From positions 372,001-436,000 of the forward strand of contig NC_019973.1 in assembly GCF_000230995.2 (NCBI RefSeq): DNA of 64,000 bases. Direction: 5' to 3'. The stretch comes from Mesorhizobium australicum WSM2073. Lineage in GTDB: Bacteria; Pseudomonadota; Alphaproteobacteria; Rhizobiales; Rhizobiaceae. The notes below the pieces were generated by a model. That model saw only the letters and a program-made list of their open reading frames with translations. It did not search any database and was not told the origin of the DNA. The translations under genes were made by a program, and so were the position numbers. Shown one piece after another: positions 53,194 to 63,333 of this stretch; within the stretch, counting starts at the first letter, position 1; every line of letters starts with the position of its first letter.

Positions 53194-56100
53194 GCGGCTC
53201 AAGCCGCGTTTTCTCCATTCCCTCCGGAGCGCCGTTTCTGCCGACGCTGGCCGAGGCGCTGCTTGACGGCCGCCTTGTCCCCGGGTTTCGGTTCGACGGT
53301 GACCCCCTCGCTTTGTCCGATGTTACCATCTATGTGCCGACGCGCCGGGCCGCACGTGCCTTGCGCGGCGTCTTCGTCGACAGCCTGAAGGCGCGTGGCG
53401 GCGGCGGTTCGGCGATCCTGCCGGTGATCCGGCCGCTGGGCGAATTCGACGAGGATGAGGCCGCATTCGAGGCCGATCCAACGGCGGCAATCGATCTCGC
53501 GCCCCCGATCACCGCCACCGAGCGACTGTTGCTGCTGACGCCGCTGGTGCGGGCGTGGAAACGCCGGTTGCCCGCCCATGTCGCGGCCCTTTTCGCCGAG
53601 GAGATCGTCGTCCCAGCCTCCACCGCCGACGCGATCTGGCTGGCGCGCGATCTGGCCGGGCTGATGGACGAGATCGAGACGGAAGGCACCGATTGGGCCA
53701 AACTTGCCGGCCTCGTCAGTGGCAACCTTGCCGGATGGTGGCAGGTCACGCTCGAATTCCTCGGCATCGTCACCGATGCCTGGCCGAAATTCCTCGCAGA
53801 GAGCGACCGCTCCAACCCAGCCGCGCATCGCAGCGCCTTGATCCGTGCCGAGGCCGCGCGGCTACGGCGCAATCCACCCGCCGGGCCGGTCATAGCCGCG
53901 GGGTCCACTGGCTCCATACCCGCCACGGCGGAACTGCTTGCGACCATCGCCGGCCTGTCCGGCGGTGCCATCGTGCTGCCCGGCCTGGACCAGATGCTCG
54001 ACGAAGCCTCCTTCCAGGCTCTCGTCGCTCCCGGCGCGCGTCCAGCCGTGCTGGGCCATCCGCAATACGGCCTGGCAAAGCTGATCGGCAAGATCGGCGT
54101 GCTGCGCGGCGACGTCGAGGAGATCGGTGCGGCCGAGCCGAAGCTCGCGCGCCGCGCCGCCCTTGTCGGCGAGGCGCTGCGGCCGGCCGAGACCACGGAA
54201 TTGTGGGCGGAAACACGAAACGGGTTTTCAGCGTCCGATATTGCCGGCGCCTTCGCCGACGTGACGCTGCTGGAGGCGGCAAGCGAGCGCGACGAAGCCG
54301 TCGCGATCGCCGTCGCGCTCAAGCGCGCGGTCGAAGAGCCCGGCCAGAGAGCGGCACTTGTCACTGGGGACCGCGCGCTGGCACGCCGCGTCTCGGTCGA
54401 GCTCAAGCGCTTCGGTGTCGTTGCCGACGATTCCGGCGGCACGCCGCTGTCCAACACGCCGGCGGCCAGCCTGCTCAGGCTGGCGCTCGAAGCGGTGTTC
54501 CGGCCGGGCGATCCGGTCGGCCTGTTGTCGCTGCTCAAGCATCCCCTGCTTGGCCTGGGTCTGGAACGGGTCAACGTGCGCCACGCGGCGGAATTGGTCG
54601 AACTGGTGGCGCTGCGCGGCGGCACCGGCCGCCCTGACATCGCTTCGCTGCCGGATCTTTTCGAGGCCCGCCTCACCGGGCTAGGCGACGGCAGCCGGCC
54701 GCCGTTCTGGTTTGCCCGCCTGACCGTGCGCTCCATTGAGGTTGCGCGGACCCTTCTCGCACGCCTGGCTGACGCGCTGGCGCCGCTTTCGATCTTTCGC
54801 GGCCAGGCGGAGGCCGGCCTTGCCGCGCTGGTCGAAGCCAGCGTCGCTGCCCTGGAAAATCTCGGCCGTTCCGCCGACGGTGGTCTTGGCGAACTCTACG
54901 CCGGCGATGCCGGCGAAAAGCTCGCCGAACTGCTGCGCGGGCTGGTCGCGGCTTCGGCGCCGCTGTCGTTCGCGGCAATCGAATGGCCCGATGTGATGGA
55001 GGCGCTGATCGCGCCCGAGACCGTCAAGCCAGCGCAAGGCACCGACAGGAACATCGCCATCTGGGGTGCGCTGGAGGCGCGGCTGCAGGATGTCGACACG
55101 CTGGTCATCGGCGGGCTCAACGAAGGGGTCTGGCCGCGCAAGCCGGAGAGCGACCGCTTCATGTCGCGGCTGATGAAGACCGGCATCGACCTGGAACCGC
55201 CGGAGCGGCGCATCGGGCTTGCCGCGCATGATTTCCAGATGGCCATGGGCGCGAGACATGTGGTGCTGGCCCGCTCGGCGCGTGCCGGCGACGCACCTGC
55301 CGTGCCGTCGCGCTGGTTGCAGCGGCTGCTCACCTTCATCGGCAACGATCAGGCGGCGGCACTGCGCCGGCGCGGCGATGAGCTGCTTGCCTGGGCGCGC
55401 GCGCTCGACACGGGACCGAAGCGGGATTTCGCGCCACGACCGCAGCCGAAGCCGCCGCTTTCGGTTCGCCCGACGCATTTCTCCGTCACCGAGGTCGAGA
55501 CGCTGCGCCGCGACCCCTACGCTGTCTATGCCCGGAGGATCCTTGGCCTGACGCCGCTCGATCCGCTCGTCCGCGATCCGGGTGCGGCGGAGCGCGGCAC
55601 GCTGTTTCACGCCATCCTGCATCTCTTTTCGTCCGAGGTGGCCGACCCGCGCGCGCTGGACGCATTGGCCGGGCTCATCGCCGCCGGCCGCGCCTGTTTT
55701 GCCGAGGCGGCGCTTCCGGCCGATGTCGAGGCGGTGTGGTGGCCGCGGTTCGAAAAGCTCGCCGCCAACATCATCGAATGGGAGCGAACGCGCGCCGACG
55801 CGGTCATCCAGCGGCATGCCGAGGAGCGCGCCGGCAAGACTGTGGTCGGACAGTCCGGCGTAACGCTGTCCGGCTATGCCGACCGTGTCGACCTGCTGGC
55901 CGGCGGCATGGCGGACATTCTGGACTACAAGACGGGTTCCTCGCCTTCCAAGGCACAGGCCCATACGCTACTGGCGCCGCAACTGGCGTTGGAAGGGGCG
56001 CTGCTCAGGCGTGGCGCATTCAAGGATTTGGGCACGCGCGAACCGTCGCAACTGGCCTTCATCAGGTTGAAGCCGAATGGCGAGGTGTTCGAGGAGTCCA

Positions 56101-56324
56101 TACTCGAACACAACCGCCAACCACGCACCGCCGCCGATCTTGCCGAAGAGGCCTGGGCGCGGCTGGAAAAACTGCTGATCCATTATGCCGACCCGGCGAC
56201 CGGCTATCTGTCGCGCGCGCTGCCGTTTCGCGAAGGCGAAACCGATGGCGATTACGACCACCTCGCCCGCGTGCTCGAATGGTCCGCCGGCGGCGACGCC
56301 GGGGATGAGGGAGGGGAGGCATGA
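53190..56324 (+). CDS. addB: Double-strand break repair protein AddB
   Basis: 1044 residues from ATG 53190, overlapping the murU stop. The frame extends upstream but the family start VFSIPSGAPFLPTLAEALLD is here. It has an inactivated helicase-like fold (VTIYVPTRRAARALRGVF, SASERDEAVAIAVALKRAVE-type blocks) and a C-terminal PD-(D/E)xK nuclease (~840-1044: TLFHAILHLFSSEV, ILDYKTGSSPSKAQAH). With AddA it forms the alphaproteobacterial helicase-nuclease that resects broken DNA for RecA loading. Stop overlaps addA. Confidence 0.93.
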   Translation: MSGSSRVFSIPSGAPFLPTLAEALLDGRLVPGFRFDGDPLALSDVTIYVPTRRAARALRGVFVDSLKARGGGGSAILPVIRPLGEFDEDEAAFEADPTAAIDLAPPITATERLLLLTPLVRAWKRRLPAHVAALFAEEIVVPASTADAIWLARDLAGLMDEIETEGTDWAKLAGLVSGNLAGWWQVTLEFLGIVTDAWPKFLAESDRSNPAAHRSALIRAEAARLRRNPPAGPVIAAGSTGSIPATAELLATIAGLSGGAIVLPGLDQMLDEASFQALVAPGARPAVLGHPQYGLAKLIGKIGVLRGDVEEIGAAEPKLARRAALVGEALRPAETTELWAETRNGFSASDIAGAFADVTLLEAASERDEAVAIAVALKRAVEEPGQRAALVTGDRALARRVSVELKRFGVVADDSGGTPLSNTPAASLLRLALEAVFRPGDPVGLLSLLKHPLLGLGLERVNVRHAAELVELVALRGGTGRPDIASLPDLFEARLTGLGDGSRPPFWFARLTVRSIEVARTLLARLADALAPLSIFRGQAEAGLAALVEASVAALENLGRSADGGLGELYAGDAGEKLAELLRGLVAASAPLSFAAIEWPDVMEALIAPETVKPAQGTDRNIAIWGALEARLQDVDTLVIGGLNEGVWPRKPESDRFMSRLMKTGIDLEPPERRIGLAAHDFQMAMGARHVVLARSARAGDAPAVPSRWLQRLLTFIGNDQAAALRRRGDELLAWARALDTGPKRDFAPRPQPKPPLSVRPTHFSVTEVETLRRDPYAVYARRILGLTPLDPLVRDPGAAERGTLFHAILHLFSSEVADPRALDALAGLIAAGRACFAEAALPADVEAVWWPRFEKLAANIIEWERTRADAVIQRHAEERAGKTVVGQSGVTLSGYADRVDLLAGGMADILDYKTGSSPSKAQAHTLLAPQLALEGALLRRGAFKDLGTREPSQLAFIRLKPNGEVFEESILEHNRQPRTAADLAEEAWARLEKLLIHYADPATGYLSRALPFREGETDGDYDHLARVLEWSAGGDAGDEGGEA

Positions 56325-59300
56325 AGAAAGCCTATCCGATCCCGAGCGATACGGCTTCAAGCCAAGCCCGGGCCGCCGATCCCGGCAATTCGGCCTGGGT
56401 GTCGGCCAATGCGGGATCGGGCAAGACGCACGTGCTGGCCCAGCGCGTCATCCGGCTGCTGCTCAACGGCACCGATCCCTCGAAGATATTGTGCCTGACC
56501 TATACGCGGGCCGCGGCCGCCAACATGTCGAACCGGGTTTTCTCCACGCTGTCGGAATGGACATCGCTGGGTGATCTGGAGCTGGCCGCCAGAATAGAGG
56601 CGCTGGAAGGGCGCCGGGCCGATCGCGACACCATGCGCCGTGCCCGCCGCCTGTTCGCCGAGGCGCTGGAGACGCCTGGCGGGTTGAAAATCCAGACCAT
56701 TCACGCCTTCTGCGAATCCGTTCTGCATCAGTTCCCCCTGGAAGCCAACATCCCCGCCCATTTCGAAATGCTCGACAGCCAGATGGAGGCCTCGCTTTTT
56801 GCCGCTGCGCGCCGCGAGATGATCTCCGCCGCCGGCGACAGGACTTTGGCGGAGGCCTTCGCCACTGTCCTGGAACGCGGCGGTGAAGCCGGTCTCGACG
56901 CCTTGCTTGGCGAGATCGTGCGCAAGCGTGACGGGTTGCGCCATTTCCTCGATGCTGTCGGGCGTGACGGCTTCCAGCCGCTGTTCGATGAATTCCATTT
57001 CCAGCCCGGCCAGACCGCCGAAGGCATAGCGGCATCTGTATGGCCGCTGCCTGGTTTCCTGCCGGACTATTTTGCCGGCTTTGCCCAGGCAGCCGAAGCC
57101 ACCGACGCCAGGTCGGTGTTGAACAACATCCTGCCCTATGCGCGCCAGGCCTTCGCCGAGAGCGACCCTCTCCGCCGGCTGCAGTTGCTTGCAAGAGCCT
57201 TCCTCAAGACCGACGGCGATCCTTATGATCCGGCAAAGGCGTTCAAAAAGGCGCTCACCGACCGGCTGCCTGAGCTGGCCGAGCGCTATCTGTCGGCCGC
57301 CAGCGCCATCATGGAGACTGTCGACCGGCTGGCGCTATTCCGGATGCTGGAGGGCACCCGCGCGGCCCTGACCATCGCCGACTGGCTGATCGCACGCTAC
57401 GAAGTGCTGAAGCGCGGCCGCGGCTTTCTCGATTTCAACGACCTGATCACCCGCACGGTGAATCTTTTGGCGCGGCCCGATGCCGGCCCATGGGTGCAAT
57501 ACAAGCTCGACCAGGGCATAGATCACATCCTGCTCGACGAGGCGCAGGACACCAGCCCGGATCAATGGGAGGTGGTGAAGCGGCTGGCGGAAGAATTCTT
57601 TGCCGGCTTCGGCGCCCGCGAGCGGGTCCACCGCACGGTCTTTGCCGTCGGCGACGAGAAGCAGTCGATCTACTCCTTCCAGGGTGCGGCACCCGACTCC
57701 TTCGCCGACAGCCGGTTGTTATTCGCCGGGCGTGTGCGCGATGCCGAAGCGTCCTTCGCCGACCTCAAGCTGACCTGGTCGTTCCGCTCCACGGACGATG
57801 TGCTGGCCGCCGTCGACCGGGTCTTTGCCGATCCCATCGTGCGGCGCGGCATCAGCCACGATCCCGATCCACTGAACCACAAGGCGATCCGCACCGATGC
57901 GCCAGGCTATGTCGAGGTCTGGCCGTCGATCGGTGCCGAGGCCGTCGACGAGCCCGACGACTGGGCGCAAGCGATCGACCATGCCCATGCGCCGGCGGTG
58001 CGGGTCGCCGAGAACGTCGCGGTCACCATTGCCGGCTGGATCGGCAAGGGCGAAATCATCGAGGGGCGTGGCAAGCGGCTGCGGCCGGGCGACGTGCTGG
58101 TGCTGGTGCGCAAGCGCGACAGCTTCGTCCACGCGCTGACCCGCGCGCTCAAGCGCCGCGACATCCCGGTTGCCGGCGCCGACCGGCTGAGCCTGTCGGG
58201 CCATATTGCCGTCAAGGACCTGATCGCGCTCGGCCACCTTTTGATCCAGCCGCAGGACGACTTGTCACTCGCCGCTCTGCTGCGCAGCCCGGTCTTCGAC
58301 CTGCCGGAAGAGACACTGTTCACGCTCGCCGCGCAACGGCCGCCCGGCGTGTCGCTGGCGGCATCGCTACGCCAGCATGCCGGCGAAAGCGAAACGCTCG
58401 CGGCGGTCGTCGCGCAACTCGACGGCTGGGCTGACGAGGCCGCCTTCAAGCCGGTGTTCGAATTCTATGCCGCCCTGCTGGCGCGCGATGGCGTACGCCG
58501 CAAGATGATCGCGCGGCTCGGGCCGGAAGCCGGCGATATCCTCGATGAGTTCCTGAGCTTCTGCCTTGCCGAAGAGCGGACTGGCCTGCCCGGGCTGGAA
58601 GCCTTCCTGTCGACGCTGGAAAACGCCGGGCCCGAGATCAAGCGCGAGATGGACCAGACCCGCGATGAAGTCCGGGTCATGACCGTGCATGCGGCCAAGG
58701 GCCTGGAGGCGCCCGTGGTGTTCCTGGTCGACGGCGGTTCCGCCCCGTTCAGCGACCAGCATTTGCCGCGCCTGATGCCTTTCGACGGCTCTGGCCGACA
58801 TTGGGATGGCAGGGGCTATCTCTGGCGTTCGGCCAGCGACGTCGCCAACGGCTTCTCGAAGACGGCCGCCGCTCGCGCCCGCGAACTCGCCGACGACGAG
58901 TACCGCCGGCTGCTCTATGTCGGCATGACGCGCGCCGAGGACCGGCTTGTCGTCTGCGGCTATCACGGCAAGCGGGCGCCGAACGCCGGCACCTGGCATT
59001 CGATCGTCAGCCGCGCGCTGAGCGGCGCGCCCGAAAGCGAACAGCGTCCGCATCCTGCCGACGGGGAGCCTGTCTACCGTTTCCACGTCACCAAACTGCC
59101 GCCGGTTGCGCCAAGTCCGGGCGAACAGGCGCGGCAGGCCGATGCTTTCAGCCCCCTGCCGGCGACCCTGTTCAGGCCCTTGCCGCCTTTCGAGGACCTG
59201 CCGCGTCCCCTGTCGCCGTCGGGCGCCTCGGCGCTGATCGAGGAAGGCAAGGAAGCGGTTGTCGACAAGGCGTCGCCGGTGCTGGACGCCGCTGCCGAGC

Positions 59301-59827
59301 CGGGTTTTGCCGTGCTGCGCGGGCTCGCCCTGCACAAACTGCTGCAGATGCTGCCCGGCATCGCCGAGGACGCACGGGAGGACGCTGCGAAGCGTTATCT
59401 CTCCCGAACGGGTGCGGCGTGGCCTGAGGCCGAGCGTGAAAAGGCCCTGGCATCGGTCATCGCCATCCTTGCCGACCCCGGCCTCGGTCATCTGTTCGCG
59501 CCCTCCTCGCGCGCCGAGGTCGCGATCATGGGCAGCCTGGAGGTCAAGGGCAAGATCCGCTCCATTTCGGGCAAGATCGATCGGCTGGCGGTGACCCCGA
59601 ACGCGGTCTCGATCGTCGACTACAAGACCAACCGGCCCGCACCCGCCTCCCTGGCGGAAGTCCCGCCGGCCTATCTGCTTCAGCTCGCGCTCTATCGCGC
59701 CCTGCTGCAGCCGCTTTACCCCGGGCGGGAGGTCAAGGCAGCCCTGCTGTTCACCGAAGCGCCAAGGCTGATCGAACTGCCGTCCCGGGCCATGGACGAC
59801 GCCCTTGCCCGACTCACGGGAGCGTGA
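56321..59827 (+). CDS. addA: Double-strand break repair helicase AddA
   Basis: 1168 residues from ATG 56321 (ATGA overlap with addB). UvrD-type helicase: Walker [18 protein letters not shown] (~30-46), Ia [67 protein letters not shown] and [17 protein letters not shown]-terminal nuclease ~1080-1140 with [12 protein letters not shown]. It is the motor and second nuclease of AddAB. Confidence 0.95.
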   Translation: MKKAYPIPSDTASSQARAADPGNSAWVSANAGSGKTHVLAQRVIRLLLNGTDPSKILCLTYTRAAAANMSNRVFSTLSEWTSLGDLELAARIEALEGRRADRDTMRRARRLFAEALETPGGLKIQTIHAFCESVLHQFPLEANIPAHFEMLDSQMEASLFAAARREMISAAGDRTLAEAFATVLERGGEAGLDALLGEIVRKRDGLRHFLDAVGRDGFQPLFDEFHFQPGQTAEGIAASVWPLPGFLPDYFAGFAQAAEATDARSVLNNILPYARQAFAESDPLRRLQLLARAFLKTDGDPYDPAKAFKKALTDRLPELAERYLSAASAIMETVDRLALFRMLEGTRAALTIADWLIARYEVLKRGRGFLDFNDLITRTVNLLARPDAGPWVQYKLDQGIDHILLDEAQDTSPDQWEVVKRLAEEFFAGFGARERVHRTVFAVGDEKQSIYSFQGAAPDSFADSRLLFAGRVRDAEASFADLKLTWSFRSTDDVLAAVDRVFADPIVRRGISHDPDPLNHKAIRTDAPGYVEVWPSIGAEAVDEPDDWAQAIDHAHAPAVRVAENVAVTIAGWIGKGEIIEGRGKRLRPGDVLVLVRKRDSFVHALTRALKRRDIPVAGADRLSLSGHIAVKDLIALGHLLIQPQDDLSLAALLRSPVFDLPEETLFTLAAQRPPGVSLAASLRQHAGESETLAAVVAQLDGWADEAAFKPVFEFYAALLARDGVRRKMIARLGPEAGDILDEFLSFCLAEERTGLPGLEAFLSTLENAGPEIKREMDQTRDEVRVMTVHAAKGLEAPVVFLVDGGSAPFSDQHLPRLMPFDGSGRHWDGRGYLWRSASDVANGFSKTAAARARELADDEYRRLLYVGMTRAEDRLVVCGYHGKRAPNAGTWHSIVSRALSGAPESEQRPHPADGEPVYRFHVTKLPPVAPSPGEQARQADAFSPLPATLFRPLPPFEDLPRPLSPSGASALIEEGKEAVVDKASPVLDAAAEPGFAVLRGLALHKLLQMLPGIAEDAREDAAKRYLSRTGAAWPEAEREKALASVIAILADPGLGHLFAPSSRAEVAIMGSLEVKGKIRSISGKIDRLAVTPNAVSIVDYKTNRPAPASLAEVPPAYLLQLALYRALLQPLYPGREVKAALLFTEAPRLIELPSRAMDDALARLTGA

Positions 59828-59901
59828 CACAAGAACTGCTTGAAGAAGGGCGCGACAACCACCACATTTGGTGGGACGAAAAATTTCGAAAGGATTTCCG
59901 C

Positions 59902-60225
<324 letters not shown>

Positions 60226-60248
60226 TGCCATCTGAATTCGAAGCATTG

Positions 60249-60275
60249 AGCCCGGCCATCGCGCCGGGCTTTTTG
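60249..60275 (+). terminator. Rho-independent terminator of trxA
   Basis: AGCCCGGC (60249-60256) pairs with GCCGGGCT (60263-60270) around CATCGC, followed by TTTTG. Classic stem plus T-run 23 bases after the trxA stop. Confidence 0.93.
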
Positions 60276-60357
60276 TTGGCGTCATCGGTGCGCCGCTCTG
60301 GCCCTCACATCGGGCCACTCCATGTCCTCTGTTGGCAGCAGAAGCAGGGAGAGAGAA

Positions 60358-60639
60358 ATGACCGGATCCGCCAAGGCCACCGTCTTCATCGACAACGAAC
60401 GCGTCATCGTCACCGAGTACCGCTTCCAGCCGGGCGACAACACCGGCTGGCATCGCCACGGCCACGACTATGTCGTGGTGCCACTGATGGACGGCAAGCT
60501 GAAGCTGGTGACCAAGGACGGCGAAACCTTCGCCGAGATGAAGAAAGGCGCGCCGTATTTCCGCAAGGAGGGAGTGGAACACGACGTCGTCAGCGCCAAT
60601 GAGGGCGAGTACGCTTTTATCGAGATTGAGCTGAAGTAA
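60358..60639 (+). CDS. Small cupin-domain protein
   Basis: 93 residues from ATG 60358 with AGGGAGAG upstream. One cupin barrel: metal ligands in GWHRHGHDYVVVPLMDG (motif 1) and VEHDVVSANEGEYAFIEI (motif 2, one His). It could bind a metal, but no enzyme activity can be assigned. Monocistronic, between the trxA terminator and a dispersed repeat. Confidence 0.85.
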   Translation: MTGSAKATVFIDNERVIVTEYRFQPGDNTGWHRHGHDYVVVPLMDGKLKLVTKDGETFAEMKKGAPYFRKEGVEHDVVSANEGEYAFIEIELK

Positions 60640-60677
60640 GCGGCACCTCTGACGCTGAGCGAGACCTCCCTAACTTC

Positions 60678-60858
60678 GTCATACCAGGGCGAAGCAGGAG
60701 CGAAGCTCCGTCGCGAAGACCCAGGTATCCATGCTGTGACGGCCATCGACGAATACAGCGGAGGAAATTCCGCACCGCTGCGGCGCTTTGAAGTCGCGGT
60801 TCCTGGGGTCTGCGCTGCTTCGCTTCGCTCCTCGCTACTCCGGGGGATAACGAGGCGA
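60678..60858. repeat. Large imperfect palindromic dispersed element
   Basis: The left part (CGTCATACCAGGGCGAAGCA) is the imperfect reverse complement of the right part (CGCTACTCCGGGGGATAACG), and the inner GAAGACCCAGG / CCTGGGGTCTGCG also pair, giving a ~180-base hairpin between convergent cupin and folC genes. It resembles an intergenic element found in many copies in Mesorhizobium-type genomes (recalled, not searched). Short open frames inside it are not genes. Confidence 0.65.
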
Positions 60859-60867
60859 TGGACGGCC

Positions 60868-62193
60868 TCAGGTTGGGGGCGTGCCGTTCTCGGCGAGAAC
60901 CGCGCCGGCCAGGTAAAGTGACCCGCCGATCAGGATGCGCGGCGTGGGGCCGTCCCAGGTGTCGCGCAGCAGCATCAGGGCGCTGGCGACGGAGCTTACC
61001 GGTTCGGCCGTCAGCCCGGCTTCCGTGGCACGGATCGCCAGTTCGTCATTCGGCACACCGGCATCGCTCATGCTCACGGGCACGGTGTAGACATGCCGGA
61101 CGAGGCCCTTGAAGGCGCGGAAATAGCCGGCCTGGTCCTTGGTGTTGATCATGCCGGAAATGAGGAAGAGCGGACGCGGGTTCTTTTCTTCCTGCTCGGC
61201 CAGCGCTTCGGCGATGACGACGCCGGCGCCGGGATTATGGCCGCCGTCGAGCCAGATGTCGGCGCCCTTCGGCGCCAGTTCCGCCAGCCGGCCCTGCGCC
61301 AGCTTCTGCATGCGGCCCGGCCAGGCGACGTTGGTCATTGCCTTCTCGGCGGCGCGGTGGCTGATCTCGAAGCCGGCCGCCTTGACCGCGGCGATCGCGG
61401 CGGCCGCATTGGCGAACTGGTGCCGACCGGGCAGGCGCGGCGGCGGCAGATCCATCAACCCATCATCGTCCTGGTAGACCATGCGGCCGTTTTCCTCGAA
61501 GGCGAGAAAATCCTGCCCGTAGACGAGGGTCGGGCATTCCAGCCGCTCGGCGGCGTCGATCAGCACCTGCAGCGCCGTCTCGCTTTCCTGCGCGCCGATG
61601 ACCACCGGGCAGCCACGCTTCATGATCCCGGCCTTTTCGGCGGCGATCAGTTCGACGCGATCGCCGAGATAGGCCTCATGGTCCATCGACACCGGCATGA
61701 TCACCGACACGGCCGGCCGCGCGATCACATTGGTGGCGTCGAAACGGCCGCCAAGACCGACCTCGATGATCGCGACATCGGCCGGATGTTCCGAAAACAG
61801 GATGAAGGTGACGGCGGTGAGAATTTCGAAGACGGTGATCTTCTGGCCTGCATTGGCCTTGGCAACGCGGGCAATGGCCTCCGCGAAGATGTCGTCGTCG
61901 ACCAGCCTGCCGCCGCCTTCGGCGGCCAGCCTGTAGCGCTCGTGCCAGCTGACCAGATGTGGCGAGGTGTGGACATGGACGAGCCGGCCGGAGGCTTCCA
62001 GCAGCGCCCGCGAGAAGGCGGCGCAGGAACCCTTGCCGTTGGTGCCAGCGATGTGGATGACCGGCGGCAGCAGGTCCTGCGGATTGCCCAACCGCTCCAA
62101 CAGCCGCGAGATGCGGTCGAGCGAAAGGTCGAAGCCCTTCGGGTGAAGCGCCATCAGGGCTTCGATTTCGCGGTCCGCGGCAAGCGTCGTCAT
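60868..62193 (-). CDS. folC: Dihydrofolate synthase / folylpolyglutamate synthase
   Basis: 441 residues. Mur-ligase-type ATP site IHIAGTNGKGSCAAFSRALL (~47-66), folate-site HTSPHLVSWHERY, EVGLGGRFDATNVI, IMPVSMDHEAYLGD, WLDGGHNPGAG. It adds the first glutamate to dihydropteroate and extends the polyglutamate tail of folates. Downstream of accD by 165 bases on the same strand; this trpA-accD-folC order is conserved in proteobacteria. Confidence 0.96.
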   Translation of the reverse strand: MTTLAADREIEALMALHPKGFDLSLDRISRLLERLGNPQDLLPPVIHIAGTNGKGSCAAFSRALLEASGRLVHVHTSPHLVSWHERYRLAAEGGGRLVDDDIFAEAIARVAKANAGQKITVFEILTAVTFILFSEHPADVAIIEVGLGGRFDATNVIARPAVSVIMPVSMDHEAYLGDRVELIAAEKAGIMKRGCPVVIGAQESETALQVLIDAAERLECPTLVYGQDFLAFEENGRMVYQDDDGLMDLPPPRLPGRHQFANAAAAIAAVKAAGFEISHRAAEKAMTNVAWPGRMQKLAQGRLAELAPKGADIWLDGGHNPGAGVVIAEALAEQEEKNPRPLFLISGMINTKDQAGYFRAFKGLVRHVYTVPVSMSDAGVPNDELAIRATEAGLTAEPVSSVASALMLLRDTWDGPTPRILIGGSLYLAGAVLAENGTPPT

Positions 62194-62308
62194 GGCAAAT
62201 CCCGTGCATGGCCTGGAGCCAGAATCGCTCCCGCAAAGACCACGGCTATCGAAAGGCTACAGCGCGCAACGGATGCCGCGCAATCGCTGTTCGCGGCGGC
62301 CAATGTCG

Positions 62309-62345
62309 CGTCAGGCCAGTCTCACGTCAGGCCAGTCTCGCGTCA
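62309..62345. repeat. Short direct repeat, 16-base unit, two and a third copies
   Basis: CGTCAGGCCAGTCTCA (62309-62324), CGTCAGGCCAGTCTCG (62325-62340), then CGTCA. It lies in the accD-folC gap just after the accD stop. No function suggested. Confidence 0.85.
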
Positions 62346-62358
62346 TGTCGATGTAGCG

Positions 62359-63285
62359 TCAAGCTTGCGGCCGGACTTCGGCGGCAACCACGGCCGGCGG
62401 CAAGATTTCCGGTTCCAGAGGCTTCTGCTCTTCCGGCATCTTGAGCAGCATCTTCAACAGGCGGGCGATGGTCTCGCGCAGCTCCAGCCGCGACACCACC
62501 ATGTCGACCATGCCATGCTCCATCAGATATTCGGAGCGCTGGAAGCCGTCCGGCAACTTCTCGCGGATGGTCTGTTCGATGACACGCGGCCCGGCAAAAC
62601 CGATCAGCGCGCCGGGCTCGGCGATGTGCACGTCGCCCAGCATGGCATAGGAGGCGGTGACGCCGCCGGTGGTCGGGTTGGTCAGCACGACGATGTAGGG
62701 CAGGCCGGCTTCCTTCAGCCTATCGACACCAACCGTGGTGCGCGGCAATTGCATGAGGGACAAAATACCTTCCTGCATGCGCGCGCCACCGGAGGCGGCG
62801 AACAGGATCAACGGCCGCTTGCGCTGCAAGGCGACCTCGAAGCCATGCACGATGGCATCACCCGCAGCCATGCCGAGCGAACCGCCCATGAAAGCGAAAT
62901 CCTGCACCGTCACCACCACCGGCAAGCCCTCGACGGTCCCCAGCGCATTGATGATGGCGTCTTCCAGGCCGGTCTTGGCCTTGGCGTCCTTCAGCCGGTC
63001 GACATAGCGTTTCTCGTCGCGGAACTTCAGCGGATCCTGCATGACCTTGGGATTGTCCAGGGTCTCGTACTTGCCGTCATCGAAGAAGAATTTCAGCCGC
63101 TCCTTGGCCGAGATCTTCATGTGATGGCCGGAAGACGGGATGACGAACTGGTTGGATTCCAGGTCCTTGTGGAACACCATCTCGCCGGTCTCGGGATCCT
63201 TGATCCAGAGATTCTCGGGCATGTCGGTGCGCCGGCCGAGCATCGAATTGATTTTCGGGCGAACGTAATTGGTGATCCAGTTCAT
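62359..63285 (-). CDS. accD: Acetyl-CoA carboxylase carboxyltransferase beta subunit
   Basis: 308 residues. Carboxyltransferase core with [20 protein letters not shown] (~125-145), [37 protein letters not shown] and [17 protein letters not shown]. It pairs with AccA to transfer CO2 from biotin to acetyl-CoA. The N-terminal segment that in E. coli holds a four-Cys zinc ribbon is present ([20 protein letters not shown]) but has no Cys at all, so zinc binding is lost. 48 bases after trpA. Confidence 0.95.
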   Translation of the reverse strand: MNWITNYVRPKINSMLGRRTDMPENLWIKDPETGEMVFHKDLESNQFVIPSSGHHMKISAKERLKFFFDDGKYETLDNPKVMQDPLKFRDEKRYVDRLKDAKAKTGLEDAIINALGTVEGLPVVVTVQDFAFMGGSLGMAAGDAIVHGFEVALQRKRPLILFAASGGARMQEGILSLMQLPRTTVGVDRLKEAGLPYIVVLTNPTTGGVTASYAMLGDVHIAEPGALIGFAGPRVIEQTIREKLPDGFQRSEYLMEHGMVDMVVSRLELRETIARLLKMLLKMPEEQKPLEPEILPPAVVAAEVRPQA

Positions 63286-63333
63286 CGCTTCGGCTCCTGT
63301 CCTGACGAAGAGTTGGGTAAAGACGTAGGGAAA

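Noticed and set aside
60736..60921. 61-codon plus-strand open frame downstream of the cupin gene
   Set aside because: It lies within the palindromic repeat and overlaps the 3' end of folC on the other strand.
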